64,000 nt of DNA from Actinophytocola gossypii (lineage in GTDB: Bacteria > Actinomycetota > Actinomycetes > Mycobacteriales > Pseudonocardiaceae). Position numbers and translations under genes: made by a program. The notes beneath the pieces were generated by a model. That model saw nothing but the letters and a program-made list of their open reading frames with translations, searched no databases and had not been told where the DNA came from. Below, one piece after another: positions 57,865 to 64,000 of the stretch (position 1 is the stretch's first letter; each line of letters starts with the position of its first letter). Location of the stretch: contig NZ_JAFFZE010000025.1 in assembly GCF_025165815.1 (NCBI RefSeq), positions 94,189 to 158,188 on the forward strand, read 5' to 3'.

Positions 57865-58617
57865 ATGTCTGCGATCAACTGGAACAGCGGAAAGCTCATC
57901 ACGCTCACCCAGGGCGACACCGCCACCATCGAAGGGCTGAACTCCGGCCAAGTGTACGGCTTCTTCTTCTACAACGCGGCACAGAACGACGCCACCACGA
58001 TCGTCGACGTCACCTGGAGCAACGCGCACCCTCCGCAGCAGGTCCCGGTCTACGGCACCACTGCCAACCAGGGCCTCGCGTCGGTCCTGCTGATGTCCGG
58101 CGACGACTCGAACACCGTCGCTGCCTCGATCCTGCAGGGCAACCCCGGCGCGGACGTGCAGGCGTTCGTCTGCAGCGTGAAAATGCCGGTCGACACCAGC
58201 GGCATCAACAATCAGCCGCTACCCGCCAACGGCCAGCCACAGGCGTTCCGCAGATTCACCCGGTACTTCGACGTACCCGCCTCGCACTGGTACGACGTCA
58301 CGATCGAGAGCGACGTGGACCAGTTCATCGTCGTCCAGTTCACCGAGGAGATGGCTGAGGTCATCGTGGTCAAAAGCGTCGCCAACCCGAAGGAGAACGT
58401 CTTCCCCGTCGGCAGGGTAGAAAAGGACAAGCTGTTCTCCATCCAACCCACCGAGGACGAAAGAATTCAGGTCAACCTTCAGGGTGACGGCACCCAGACG
58501 GTGTGGATGAACGCCGACAGCGTGCAGAACTCGCAGAACGCCACCATCACCCTGCAGTCGCTGACCGCGCGGGACGGCCGGCCGCGTCAGCGCCAGGACC
58601 CGGCGCTCCCGGTCTGA
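57865..58617 (+). CDS. hypothetical beta-rich protein, probable tandem domains
   Basis: A 250-residue protein that I cannot assign. It has no signal peptide or membrane segment, is rich in Asn, Gln, Thr and Val, and has almost no helix-forming runs. Two halves (about 8-115 and 130-240) show a similar layout of strands, a Val-Pro-rich turn and a final Gln/Asn-rich edge. That suggests two beta-sandwich domains, as in lectin-like or surface proteins. ATG 57865 follows AGAAAGG. It has its own 176-bp upstream region and a strong terminator after it, so it is monocistronic. Confidence 0.6.
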   Translation: MSAINWNSGKLITLTQGDTATIEGLNSGQVYGFFFYNAAQNDATTIVDVTWSNAHPPQQVPVYGTTANQGLASVLLMSGDDSNTVAASILQGNPGADVQAFVCSVKMPVDTSGINNQPLPANGQPQAFRRFTRYFDVPASHWYDVTIESDVDQFIVVQFTEEMAEVIVVKSVANPKENVFPVGRVEKDKLFSIQPTEDERIQVNLQGDGTQTVWMNADSVQNSQNATITLQSLTARDGRPRQRQDPALPV

Positions 58618-58623
58618 CCGGCC

Positions 58624-58664
58624 CCGGCGCCCGCCGTGCCCCCCTCCCGCACGGCGGGCGCCGG
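58624..58664. terminator. bidirectional terminator
   Basis: A perfect 15-bp inverted repeat (CCGGCGCCCGCCGTG with its complement) and an 11-nt loop separate two convergent genes. It can serve both. Confidence 0.8.
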
Positions 58665-58667
58665 CCC

Positions 58668-59351
58668 CTACCCCCGGTGCGGCCCCCGGCAGCGCAGCGG
58701 GAGCAGGGGGAGCAGCCCGAGCAGCGCCAGTTCCAGCACGAACAGCAGCCGCTGGAACAGCCCGTTCAGCTCCTGCAGCGCCTCCGGCATCACCCCGAAG
58801 TGGCTGGTCATGAACAGTGCCAGCACCACCGTGGTGATCGCCGCGGTGGCGTACAGCGCGCGCCGGAACCCCGCCAGGTAGCCCACCCCGGTCAGCTGCT
58901 TGGCCACCAGCACCACCGCGATCGGCGCGCAGAAGAACACCACGCCCGCCGCGTACCGGTGCACCTGCGCGGAGAACGACAGCGACTCGCCGAGGTCGGT
59001 CGGGAACACCGCCGCGAGCCCCGCCCCGAGCACCGCGAGCACGAGTGCGAACCGCAGCAACCCGTTGCCCAGCAAGCGGATCGCCGAGAGTCCGGCCATC
59101 GCGCCGAGCACGGCGACGCACATGCTCAGCAACGCCGCGCCGAACATCCAGCCGATCTCGGGCACGAACACGTAGTCCGACATCGTCGTGTCCAGCACGC
59201 TCATCGAGTCCCAGGCGGTGACCGTCAGGTTCGCCATGAACAGCAGCGAGCAGACGATCCCGGCCAGGCCCAGCCGGACGGCGAAGGTCGAGGGACGCGC
59301 GGGGGCCGGAAGAGCCGTGCCGCGGGGCGGGCTCAGCACGAGGTTCGTCAT
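58668..59351 (-). CDS. DUF998 family membrane protein
   Basis: A 227-residue protein with about six membrane segments after a Pro-rich cytoplasmic tail. DUF998-like features include FPTDLGESLSFSAQVHRYAA in the middle and a final helix of repeated Leu. No activity is established for the family. It stands alone on the minus strand, bounded by a terminator on one side and the phoH2 3' end region on the other. Confidence 0.72.
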   Translation of the reverse strand: MTNLVLSPPRGTALPAPARPSTFAVRLGLAGIVCSLLFMANLTVTAWDSMSVLDTTMSDYVFVPEIGWMFGAALLSMCVAVLGAMAGLSAIRLLGNGLLRFALVLAVLGAGLAAVFPTDLGESLSFSAQVHRYAAGVVFFCAPIAVVLVAKQLTGVGYLAGFRRALYATAAITTVVLALFMTSHFGVMPEALQELNGLFQRLLFVLELALLGLLPLLPLRCRGPHRG

Positions 59352-59433
59352 GCCCTAAACGCTCTCGTGCCGGGCGCCCCCGAACCATCCGGGAAACTCC
59401 CGAATTGACCCGGGGGCTACCCCTACTCGACCC

Positions 59434-60771
59434 TCAGATCTGATGCTCCTCCAGCATCTCGGTCACCAGCGCCGCGATCGGCGAGCGCTCCGAGCGGGTC
59501 AGCGTGACGTGCGCGAACAGCGGATGACCCTTGAGCTTCTCGATCACCGCCGCGATGCCGTCGTGCCGGCCGACGCGCAGGTTGTCCCGCTGCGCCACGT
59601 CGTGGGTGAGCACCACCCGCGACCCGGTGCCCAGCCGCGACAGGACGGTCAGCAGCACGTTGCGCTCCAGCGACTGCGCCTCGTCGACGATCACGAACGA
59701 GTCGTGCAGCGACCGGCCGCGGATGTGGGTCAGCGGCAGCACCTCGAGCATCCCTCGGTCGAGCACCTCCTCGATCACGTGGGTGCTGACGAGTGCGCCG
59801 AGGGTGTCGAACACCGCCTGCGCCCACGGCTGCATCTTCTCGGTCTCCGAGCCGGGCAGGTAGCCGAGCTCCTGGCCGCCGACCGCGTACACCGGCCGGA
59901 ACACGACGACCTTGCGGTGCAGGTTCCGCTCCAGCACGGCCTCCAGCCCGGCGCACAGCGCGAGCGCGGACTTGCCGGTGCCGGCCCGGCCGCCCAGGGA
60001 GACGATGCCGACCTCCTGGTCGAGCAGGAGGTCGAGCGCGACCCGCTGCTCGGCGGAGCGTCCGTGCAGCCCGAACACCTCGCGGTCGCCCCGGACCAAC
60101 GCGACCTGCTTGTCCTTGGTGATCCGGCCGAGCGCGCTGGCCGACGCGGAGAGCAGCCGCAGGCCGGTGTTGCACGGCAGGTCGCCCGGCTCGATGCCGT
60201 ACGCGGCGAGGTCGAGCTCGCCGTCCCGGTACAGCGTGTCCAGGGCCTCGGCGGGCAGTTCGAGGTCGGCCATGCCGGTCCAGCCGGACGGGGTGACCTC
60301 CTGGGCGCGGTACTCGTCGGCGTCCAGGCCGACCGCGGCGGCCTTGACCCGCAGCGGGATGTCCTTGGTGACCAGCGCCACACCATCGGTGTGCGAGGCC
60401 ATGTTGAGGGCGCACGCGAGGATGCGCGCGTCGTTGGAGTCGGTGCGGAAGCCGGCTGGCAGGACCGTCTGGTCGGAGTGGTTGAGCTCCACGTGCAGGG
60501 TTCCGCCCTCGTCCCCCACCGGGATCGGCCGGTCGAGCCGGCCGTGCCGTTCTCGCAGGTCGTCGAGCAGGCGGAGAGCCTCCCTGGCGAACCAGCCGAG
60601 CTCGGGGTGGTGCCGCTTGCCCTCGAGTTCACCGATCACGACCAGCGGCAGGACCACGGCGTGCTCGGCGAAGCGAGTCACCGCCCACGGGTCGGAGAGC
60701 AGCACGGACGTGTCGAGAACGTAGGTACGGCGCAGGTCACCCGGGCCTCCAGAGGAACGCGAAGCAGTCAC
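59434..60771 (-). CDS. phoH2: PhoH2: PIN domain fused to PhoH ATPase
   Basis: A 445-residue fusion. A PIN ribonuclease domain ([16 protein letters not shown] at the start, acidic residues through DSNDARILA) is joined to a PhoH-type ATPase with Walker [13 protein letters not shown] and Walker [13 protein letters not shown]. In mycobacteria PhoH2 couples RNA helicase and ribonuclease activity and is encoded behind a short antitoxin-like gene. GTG 60771 is the start, after TTGGAG. The leader upstream is about 150-200 nt, structured, and contains a 15-codon ORF, described separately. Confidence 0.93.
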   Translation of the reverse strand: MTASRSSGGPGDLRRTYVLDTSVLLSDPWAVTRFAEHAVVLPLVVIGELEGKRHHPELGWFAREALRLLDDLRERHGRLDRPIPVGDEGGTLHVELNHSDQTVLPAGFRTDSNDARILACALNMASHTDGVALVTKDIPLRVKAAAVGLDADEYRAQEVTPSGWTGMADLELPAEALDTLYRDGELDLAAYGIEPGDLPCNTGLRLLSASASALGRITKDKQVALVRGDREVFGLHGRSAEQRVALDLLLDQEVGIVSLGGRAGTGKSALALCAGLEAVLERNLHRKVVVFRPVYAVGGQELGYLPGSETEKMQPWAQAVFDTLGALVSTHVIEEVLDRGMLEVLPLTHIRGRSLHDSFVIVDEAQSLERNVLLTVLSRLGTGSRVVLTHDVAQRDNLRVGRHDGIAAVIEKLKGHPLFAHVTLTRSERSPIAALVTEMLEEHQI

Positions 60772-60814
60772 GGCAACTCCAACGCGAACGCGGCACCCAC
60801 GTCCGCTCCTCGTA

Positions 60815-60893
60815 GGGCCGGGCACCCACCCAGGCTGGGCGATCAGCTCGCCCGCGAGGGCCGGGTGCCGGCCCTCTCGATCGTTGCCATCAC
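60815..60893 (-). promoter_or_regulatory. structured 5' leader of phoH2 with alternative hairpins
   Basis: Two hairpins are seen: a 9-bp stem with a 3-nt loop (60856-60864 with 60868-60876) and a 6-bp stem (60837-60842 with 60848-60853). The segment 60863-60874 can instead pair with 60815-60827, with one bulge, so the two folds exclude each other. That is the pattern of a regulated leader. I could not match it to a known riboswitch class. Confidence 0.45.
60843..60890 (-). CDS. 15-residue leader ORF upstream of phoH2
   Basis: ATG 60890, with GTG in frame one codon before it and GGAGG about 10 bp upstream, opens a 15-codon ORF ([15 protein letters not shown]). It reads through the stronger hairpin, so its translation would disturb the leader structure. 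It may be a control peptide or a degenerate counterpart of mycobacterial phoAT; no homology can be shown at this length. Confidence 0.35.
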   Translation of the reverse strand: MATIERAGTRPSRAS

Positions 60894-61054
60894 GACCTGG
60901 GCCTCCCGGGAGGGACCGCGTGGGCACGCTCCCTCACTTCGGACGCTACCTGTGGTTGGGCCCACCCGACAGCTTGCGACCCGGGTGAATTTGTGTTGCC
61001 CGACGCACGTGCGGATGCACGTGTGCCCGTTTTGCCCCGATTACCCGGAGTGAG

Positions 61055-61846
61055 TCAGGAGCCGAAGCGCCGGTGCCGGATCGCGTAGTCGCGCAGGGCC
61101 CGCAGGAAGTCGGTGCGCCGGAAGTCGGGCCAGTACGCCTCGCAGAACCAGAACTCGGAGTGCGCCGACTGCCACAGCAGGAATCCGGACAACCGCTGTT
61201 CACCGGATGTTCGGATGACCAGGTCGGGGTCGGGCTGGCCGGAGGTGTAGAGGTGCTCGGCGATGTGGTCGACGTCGAGGACCTCGGCGAGCTCCTCGAT
61301 CGTGGTGCCGTTCTCGGCGTGCCGCAGCAGAAGCTTGCGCACCGCGTCGGCGATCTCGCGTCGCCCCCCGTAACCGACGGCGATGTTGACCTCCATGCCG
61401 GTGCGGCCCTCGGTGCGCCGGGCCGCGGCGGCCAGCCGGTCGGCGACGTCGGCCGGCAGGACGTCCAGCGCGCCGATGATCCGCAGCCGCCACGGGTTGC
61501 CGTCCTCCGCGAGCTCGTCCACGACCGCCGGGATGACCTCGAGCAGCGCGGCCACCTCCTGCGGCGACCGGTTGACGTTGTCGGTGGACAGCAGCCACAG
61601 GGTGACCAGCTCGACCTCGGCGTCCCGGCACCAGCCGAGCAGCTCGGCGATCCGGGTCGCACCGACCCGGTGCCCGTCGTTGACGTCGGTGAACCCCGCC
61701 TCGCGCGCCCACCTTCTGTTGCCGTCCAGGACGACGCCGACGTGGCGGGGCTGCCGGCCGGCGGCCTGCTGGATCAGGCGGCGGTCGTACAGGCCGTAGA
61801 CGACGCGGGAGGCTTTCTTGCGGAAACTCCGCCAGCTAGGACTCAC
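61055..61846 (-). CDS. uppS: Z-type polyprenyl (Z,E-farnesyl) diphosphate synthase
   Basis: A 263-residue cis-prenyltransferase. The family pocket HVGVVLDGNRRWAREAGF holds the catalytic Asp, and the C-terminal RTSGEQRLSGFLLWQSAHSE and FCEAYWPDF motifs are intact. The length and its position next to a hemolysin III gene match Rv1086, which makes Z,E-farnesyl diphosphate as a precursor of decaprenyl phosphate. GTG 61846 is the start. A second, longer synthase would be expected elsewhere in the genome. Confidence 0.9.
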   Translation of the reverse strand: MSPSWRSFRKKASRVVYGLYDRRLIQQAAGRQPRHVGVVLDGNRRWAREAGFTDVNDGHRVGATRIAELLGWCRDAEVELVTLWLLSTDNVNRSPQEVAALLEVIPAVVDELAEDGNPWRLRIIGALDVLPADVADRLAAAARRTEGRTGMEVNIAVGYGGRREIADAVRKLLLRHAENGTTIEELAEVLDVDHIAEHLYTSGQPDPDLVIRTSGEQRLSGFLLWQSAHSEFWFCEAYWPDFRRTDFLRALRDYAIRHRRFGS

Positions 61847-61883
61847 GTCCCAACAGGGTACGCCGTGGGGGGAGACTGGAATC

Positions 61884-62303
61884 ATGGAGCGATGGCAGGA
61901 CCTCGAGGTGATCGAACGCCTGGTGCGGGAGGCGCGCACCGTCGCGGTGGTCGGCCTGTCGGACGATCCGGCGCGGCCGAGCTTCGGGGTGGCGAGGTAC
62001 CTGGTGCGTGCGGGCCTGTCGGTGTTCCCGGTGAACCCCGAGCTGACGTCGTGGCAGGGGTTGCGCGCGTACCCGTCGGTGTCCGCCCTGCCGAGCCCGG
62101 TGGACATCGTGGACGTGTTCCGGCGGCCCGAGCACGTGCCCGCGATCGCCCGGGAGGCCGTGACGCTCGGAGCCGGTGCCCTGTGGCTCCAACTGGGCGT
62201 GCTCTCCCCCGAAGGTGCGACCGTGGCGTCGGAAGGCGGCCTGGACGTGGTGATGGACCGTTGCCTGGCGGTGGAGCACCGCGAGGTGGTGGGCTGGTCG
62301 TGA
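61884..62303 (+). CDS. CoA-binding domain protein
   Basis: A 139-residue Rossmann-fold protein of the YccU type. The nucleotide loop is VAVVGLSDDPARPSFGVARY, followed by VFPVNP and the VDIVDVFRRPEHVP segment. It is a stand-alone version of the CoA-binding domain of succinyl-CoA synthetase with unknown role. The ATG at 61884 follows GGGGAG. It is divergent from uppS with 37 bp between starts. Confidence 0.88.
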   Translation: MERWQDLEVIERLVREARTVAVVGLSDDPARPSFGVARYLVRAGLSVFPVNPELTSWQGLRAYPSVSALPSPVDIVDVFRRPEHVPAIAREAVTLGAGALWLQLGVLSPEGATVASEGGLDVVMDRCLAVEHREVVGWS

Positions 62304-62350
62304 CCCGGTTCACCACGCGGGCACAACCTACGGTCCCGTAACCTGGGGTC

Positions 62351-63025
62351 GTGACCGCCGCGACGATGACCCCACCGCCCCGGCCCGTCAAGCCCCGCCT
62401 GCGCGGGGTCATCCACTACTGGTCGTTCCTGGTCTCGGTGGCGACGGGTGCGGTGCTGATCGCGCTGGCCGCGTCGACGGTGTCCGGCACGGCCGCGCTG
62501 GCGACGTCGGTGTACGGGGCGACGGTGCTGGGGTTGTTCGGCGTGAGCGCGCTGTACCACCGGCGGTGGTGGCGGAGCCTGCGGGTGCGGGCGTGGATGA
62601 AGCGCCTGGACCACTCGATGATCTTCCTGTTCATCGCGGGCACGTACACCCCGTTCTCCTTGTTGGCGATGCCCCGGGAGACGGGGTACGTGGTGCTGTC
62701 GGTGGTGTGGGGCGGGGCCGTACTTGGGGTGGCGCTGAAGCTGCTGTGGCCGGACGCACCGAGGTGGCTTGGGACCCCGATCTACATCGCGCTCGGGTGG
62801 GTGGCGGTGTTCGTGCTGCCGGAGCTGCTGGAGCACGCCGGGGTGGCGGCGTTCGTGCTGTTGTTGGTGGGGGGCGCGTTCTACACCCTGGGCGCCGTCT
62901 TCTACGCCACCCGCTGGCCCGACCCGTGGCCCCACGTCTTCGGCCACCACGAGTTCTTCCACGCCGCGACCGTGCTCGCCGCGATCAGCCACTACATCGC
63001 GATCTGGCTGGCGATGTATCCCTGA
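62351..63025 (+). CDS. trhA: PAQR-family membrane protein (hemolysin III / TrhA)
   Basis: A 224-residue, seven-helix membrane protein with the conserved metal-site residues: His and Ser in GVSALYHRRWW, Asp and Ser in KRLDHSMIF, and paired His in FGHHEFFHAATV. Rv1085c is the mycobacterial counterpart beside Rv1086. The family affects membrane homeostasis. The final nine codons (IAIWLAMYP and stop) are copied downstream at 63821-63848. GTG 62351 is the start. Confidence 0.9.
   Translation: MTAATMTPPPRPVKPRLRGVIHYWSFLVSVATGAVLIALAASTVSGTAALATSVYGATVLGLFGVSALYHRRWWRSLRVRAWMKRLDHSMIFLFIAGTYTPFSLLAMPRETGYVVLSVVWGGAVLGVALKLLWPDAPRWLGTPIYIALGWVAVFVLPELLEHAGVAAFVLLLVGGAFYTLGAVFYATRWPDPWPHVFGHHEFFHAATVLAAISHYIAIWLAMYP
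62996..63023. repeat. 28-bp direct repeat, copy 1 (inside the hemolysin III 3' end)
   Basis: The last nine codons of the hemolysin III gene are repeated exactly at 63821-63848, 825 bp away, enclosing the hicAB cassette. A diverged third copy lies at about 63711-63744. The arrangement resembles the duplicated att core left by integration into the 3' end of a gene. Confidence 0.85.
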
Positions 63026-63050
63026 TCGCGACGGTTCGCGAACTCTTTAT

Positions 63051-63087
63051 CTAGCCCCCCTAGACCTTGTTAATCAAGGGGGGCTAG
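63051..63087. promoter_or_regulatory. perfect 11-bp inverted repeat overlapping the hicAB promoter
   Basis: CTAGCCCCCCT (63051-63061) and AGGGGGGCTAG (63077-63087) form a perfect dyad with a 15-nt spacer. The right arm overlaps a TAGATT -10 element (63085-63090) located just before the hicA start. It is best read as the HicB autoregulatory operator, though it could also end the hemolysin III transcript. Confidence 0.65.
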
Positions 63088-63096
63088 ATTACAGTG

Positions 63097-63306
63097 GTGG
63101 TTAAAGCGATGGTCTACAAGGACGTGCGACGAGCACTGCTCGATGAAGGCTGTTTCCTCAAGTCCACTCGCGGGAGCCATGAGAAGTGGGTCTGCCCATG
63201 CGGGAAGCACCAGTCCATCGTGCCAAGACACAAGGTCGTATCACCTGGAGTAGTTAGAGACGTCATCGGGAAGCTCGATTGCCTACGAGAAGGATGGCTA
63301 CAGTGA
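63097..63306 (+). CDS. hicA: HicA family toxin (mRNA interferase)
   Basis: A 69-residue protein with the HicA double-stranded RNA-binding fold and the catalytic His in STRGSHEKW, followed by the VVSPGVVRDVIGKL helix. HicA toxins cleave mRNA and are neutralised by HicB. GTG 63097 is chosen because the -10 element 6 bp upstream implies a leaderless message; GTG 63094 and ATG 63109 are alternatives. Two Cys in WVCPCGKH are an unusual addition. The stop overlaps the next gene (GTGA). Confidence 0.85.
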   Translation: MVKAMVYKDVRRALLDEGCFLKSTRGSHEKWVCPCGKHQSIVPRHKVVSPGVVRDVIGKLDCLREGWLQ

Positions 63307-63692
63307 CTGACAGTTATCTTGTTGTCGCCAAGCGTTGGGCACGCGGGTGGGAGCTCCACGTCGATGGCGTCGGGGTAACGCAAGTCGCGACCCTCTCGAA
63401 GGCTGACGCCACCGCCCGAGAGTACATCGCTCTTGCCCTGGATCTCGACGACGAGACTTCTTTTGCTGTCGACATCGTTCCCCAGCTCGACGACGAGTTG
63501 GCGAAGCAAGTCGAGGTGGCACGCGCTCAAGTCAGAGAAGCGGAACGCAGGCAGCGGGAAGCAGCCGCCAAGCAGCGGGAAGTGGCCAAGCAGTTGGAAC
63601 GATCGGGCCTTTCAGGACGGGAGATCGCAGCCGTGTTGGGCCTTACGCCTCAGCGTGTGAGTCAGCTGATCGGTAGGTCGTCAAGGGCATGA
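63303..63692 (+). CDS. hicB: HicB-like antitoxin with C-terminal HTH
   Basis: A 129-residue partner of the toxin. The N-terminal half (YLVVAKRWARGWELHVDGVG) resembles the degraded RNase H fold of HicB. The middle is a charged coiled coil (about 62-98), and the C-terminus is a sigma-like helix-turn-helix (LSGREIAAVLGLTPQRVSQL). The HTH should bind the dyad upstream of hicA. GTG 63303 overlaps the hicA stop; ATG 63294 is possible but has a poorly placed ribosome site. Confidence 0.78.
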   Translation: MTDSYLVVAKRWARGWELHVDGVGVTQVATLSKADATAREYIALALDLDDETSFAVDIVPQLDDELAKQVEVARAQVREAERRQREAAAKQREVAKQLERSGLSGREIAAVLGLTPQRVSQLIGRSSRA

Positions 63693-63710
63693 GAGGCCTG
63701 CTACGGCCAC

Positions 63711-63848
63711 ATCCTGATCTGGCCAGCTGGCGATGTACCCGTGATGTTCAGCTTCGGCACAACGACACCTTCGGCACCGCCGCTCGCTCGTCGAGGTCGA
63801 CCCCGGTGCAGTCGCGTTGGATCGCGATCTGGCTGGCGATGTATCCCT
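63711..63848. repeat. degenerate and exact copies of the hemolysin III 3' end
   Basis: The region holds a diverged copy at 63711-63744 and the exact 28-bp copy at 63821-63848, which even restores IAIWLAMYP followed by its own TAA. The DNA between also loosely resembles the preceding part of the hemolysin gene (TTCGGC around 63750-63780). No gene is seen in 63693-63850. Confidence 0.7.
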
Positions 63849-63852
63849 AATA

Positions 63853-64000
63853 GGGTTCTCCGGTGTTCAGGGTGGGGACTGTTCCAAGATCGGTGTTTCC
63901 GGCCCGACACGCCGGGCTGAGGTCCGGCGGGATGGGCACTGTGAGTGATGACATCGGACCTTGTGAGTCCACGCAAGAGTGACCGGAAGCCGGCGCGGGA
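63853..64000 (+). mobile_element. probable left end of an insertion sequence (cut by window edge)
   Basis: Directly after the second repeat copy the sequence changes to a GGGTTCTCCGGTGTTC start and a non-coding leader. A GTG-started frame at 63963 begins VSPRKSDRKPAR and is open to the window end. This looks like an IS terminus followed by a transposase start, but the inverted repeat partner and most of the gene are outside the window. The IS family is not determined. Confidence 0.35.

Noticed and set aside
60815..60960. Known riboswitch (for example ydaO/c-di-AMP) in the phoH2 leader
   Set aside because: I could not find the conserved core of any riboswitch class I know; only generic alternative hairpins are visible.

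Overview
The window is high-GC actinobacterial chromosome, most likely from a member of the Pseudonocardiaceae. This rests on the strong G/C bias at third codon positions, the many GTG/TTG starts and leaderless promoters, a mycothiol gene (mshB), glucosyl-3-phosphoglycerate synthase (gpgS), an LpqW-type lipoprotein and the succinylase DAP genes. The gene order echoes two Mycobacterium tuberculosis blocks: Rv1165-Rv1210 (typA, lpqW, mshB, ferredoxin, dapC, dapD, dapE, LOG protein, folP2, gpgS, DivIVA-like, tag) and Rv1085-Rv1100 (hemolysin III, Z-prenyl synthase, phoH2, fumarase, glpX, DUF4245). The species itself cannot be named from the sequence.

Layout. 1-3 kb: the end of an importer ATPase and an ABC-2 exporter pair preceded by a translationally coupled 36-residue ORF. 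3.0-4.2 kb: gene-free DNA with a 20-bp/39-bp minisatellite. 4.2-8.4 kb: a LolA-like secreted protein divergent from a response regulator, histidine kinase and SRPBCC-NUDIX operon, with four CTGAGA boxes between. 8.35-8.64 kb: a second 39-bp tandem array. 8.6-10 kb: trpS under a WW-codon leader-peptide attenuator, then a 53-residue Cys-rich protein with an IdeR/DtxR-like iron box. 10-21 kb: typA, an LpqW-like lipoprotein and a six-gene BldK/Opp-like peptide importer whose last permease appears to start at CTG. 21-38 kb: mycothiol, ferredoxin, DAP/lysine, CHAD, ABC-F with TetR, a SigE-type sigma factor with its partner, folP2, gpgS, tag and glpX. 37-42 kb: a secreted protease, an L,D-transpeptidase, a ferredoxin reductase and fumarase.

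41.5-64 kb is more accessory. It holds LysR/EamA/NmrA, a MocR regulator, a MerR-PP2C fusion, an ATP-dependent DNA ligase and a large LuxR ATPase whose frame has lost its stop. guaB1 follows, then an Xre-ImmA/IrrE plus PIN pair that looks like a toxin-antitoxin or stress module. A DrrAB-type exporter is interrupted by a TnpB relic, and an unknown beta-rich protein lies beyond it. phoH2 has a structured leader, and uppS, a CoA-binding protein and hemolysin III follow. The window ends with a hicAB cassette flanked by a 28-bp direct repeat copied from the 3' end of the hemolysin III gene, next to a probable insertion-sequence edge.

The signals most worth following are the trpS attenuator, the iron box on the Cys-rich peptide, the paired CTGAGA sites, the repeat-flanked hicAB cassette, the Xre-ImmA/PIN pair and the phoH2 leader. 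No tRNA, rRNA or CRISPR array was recognised.
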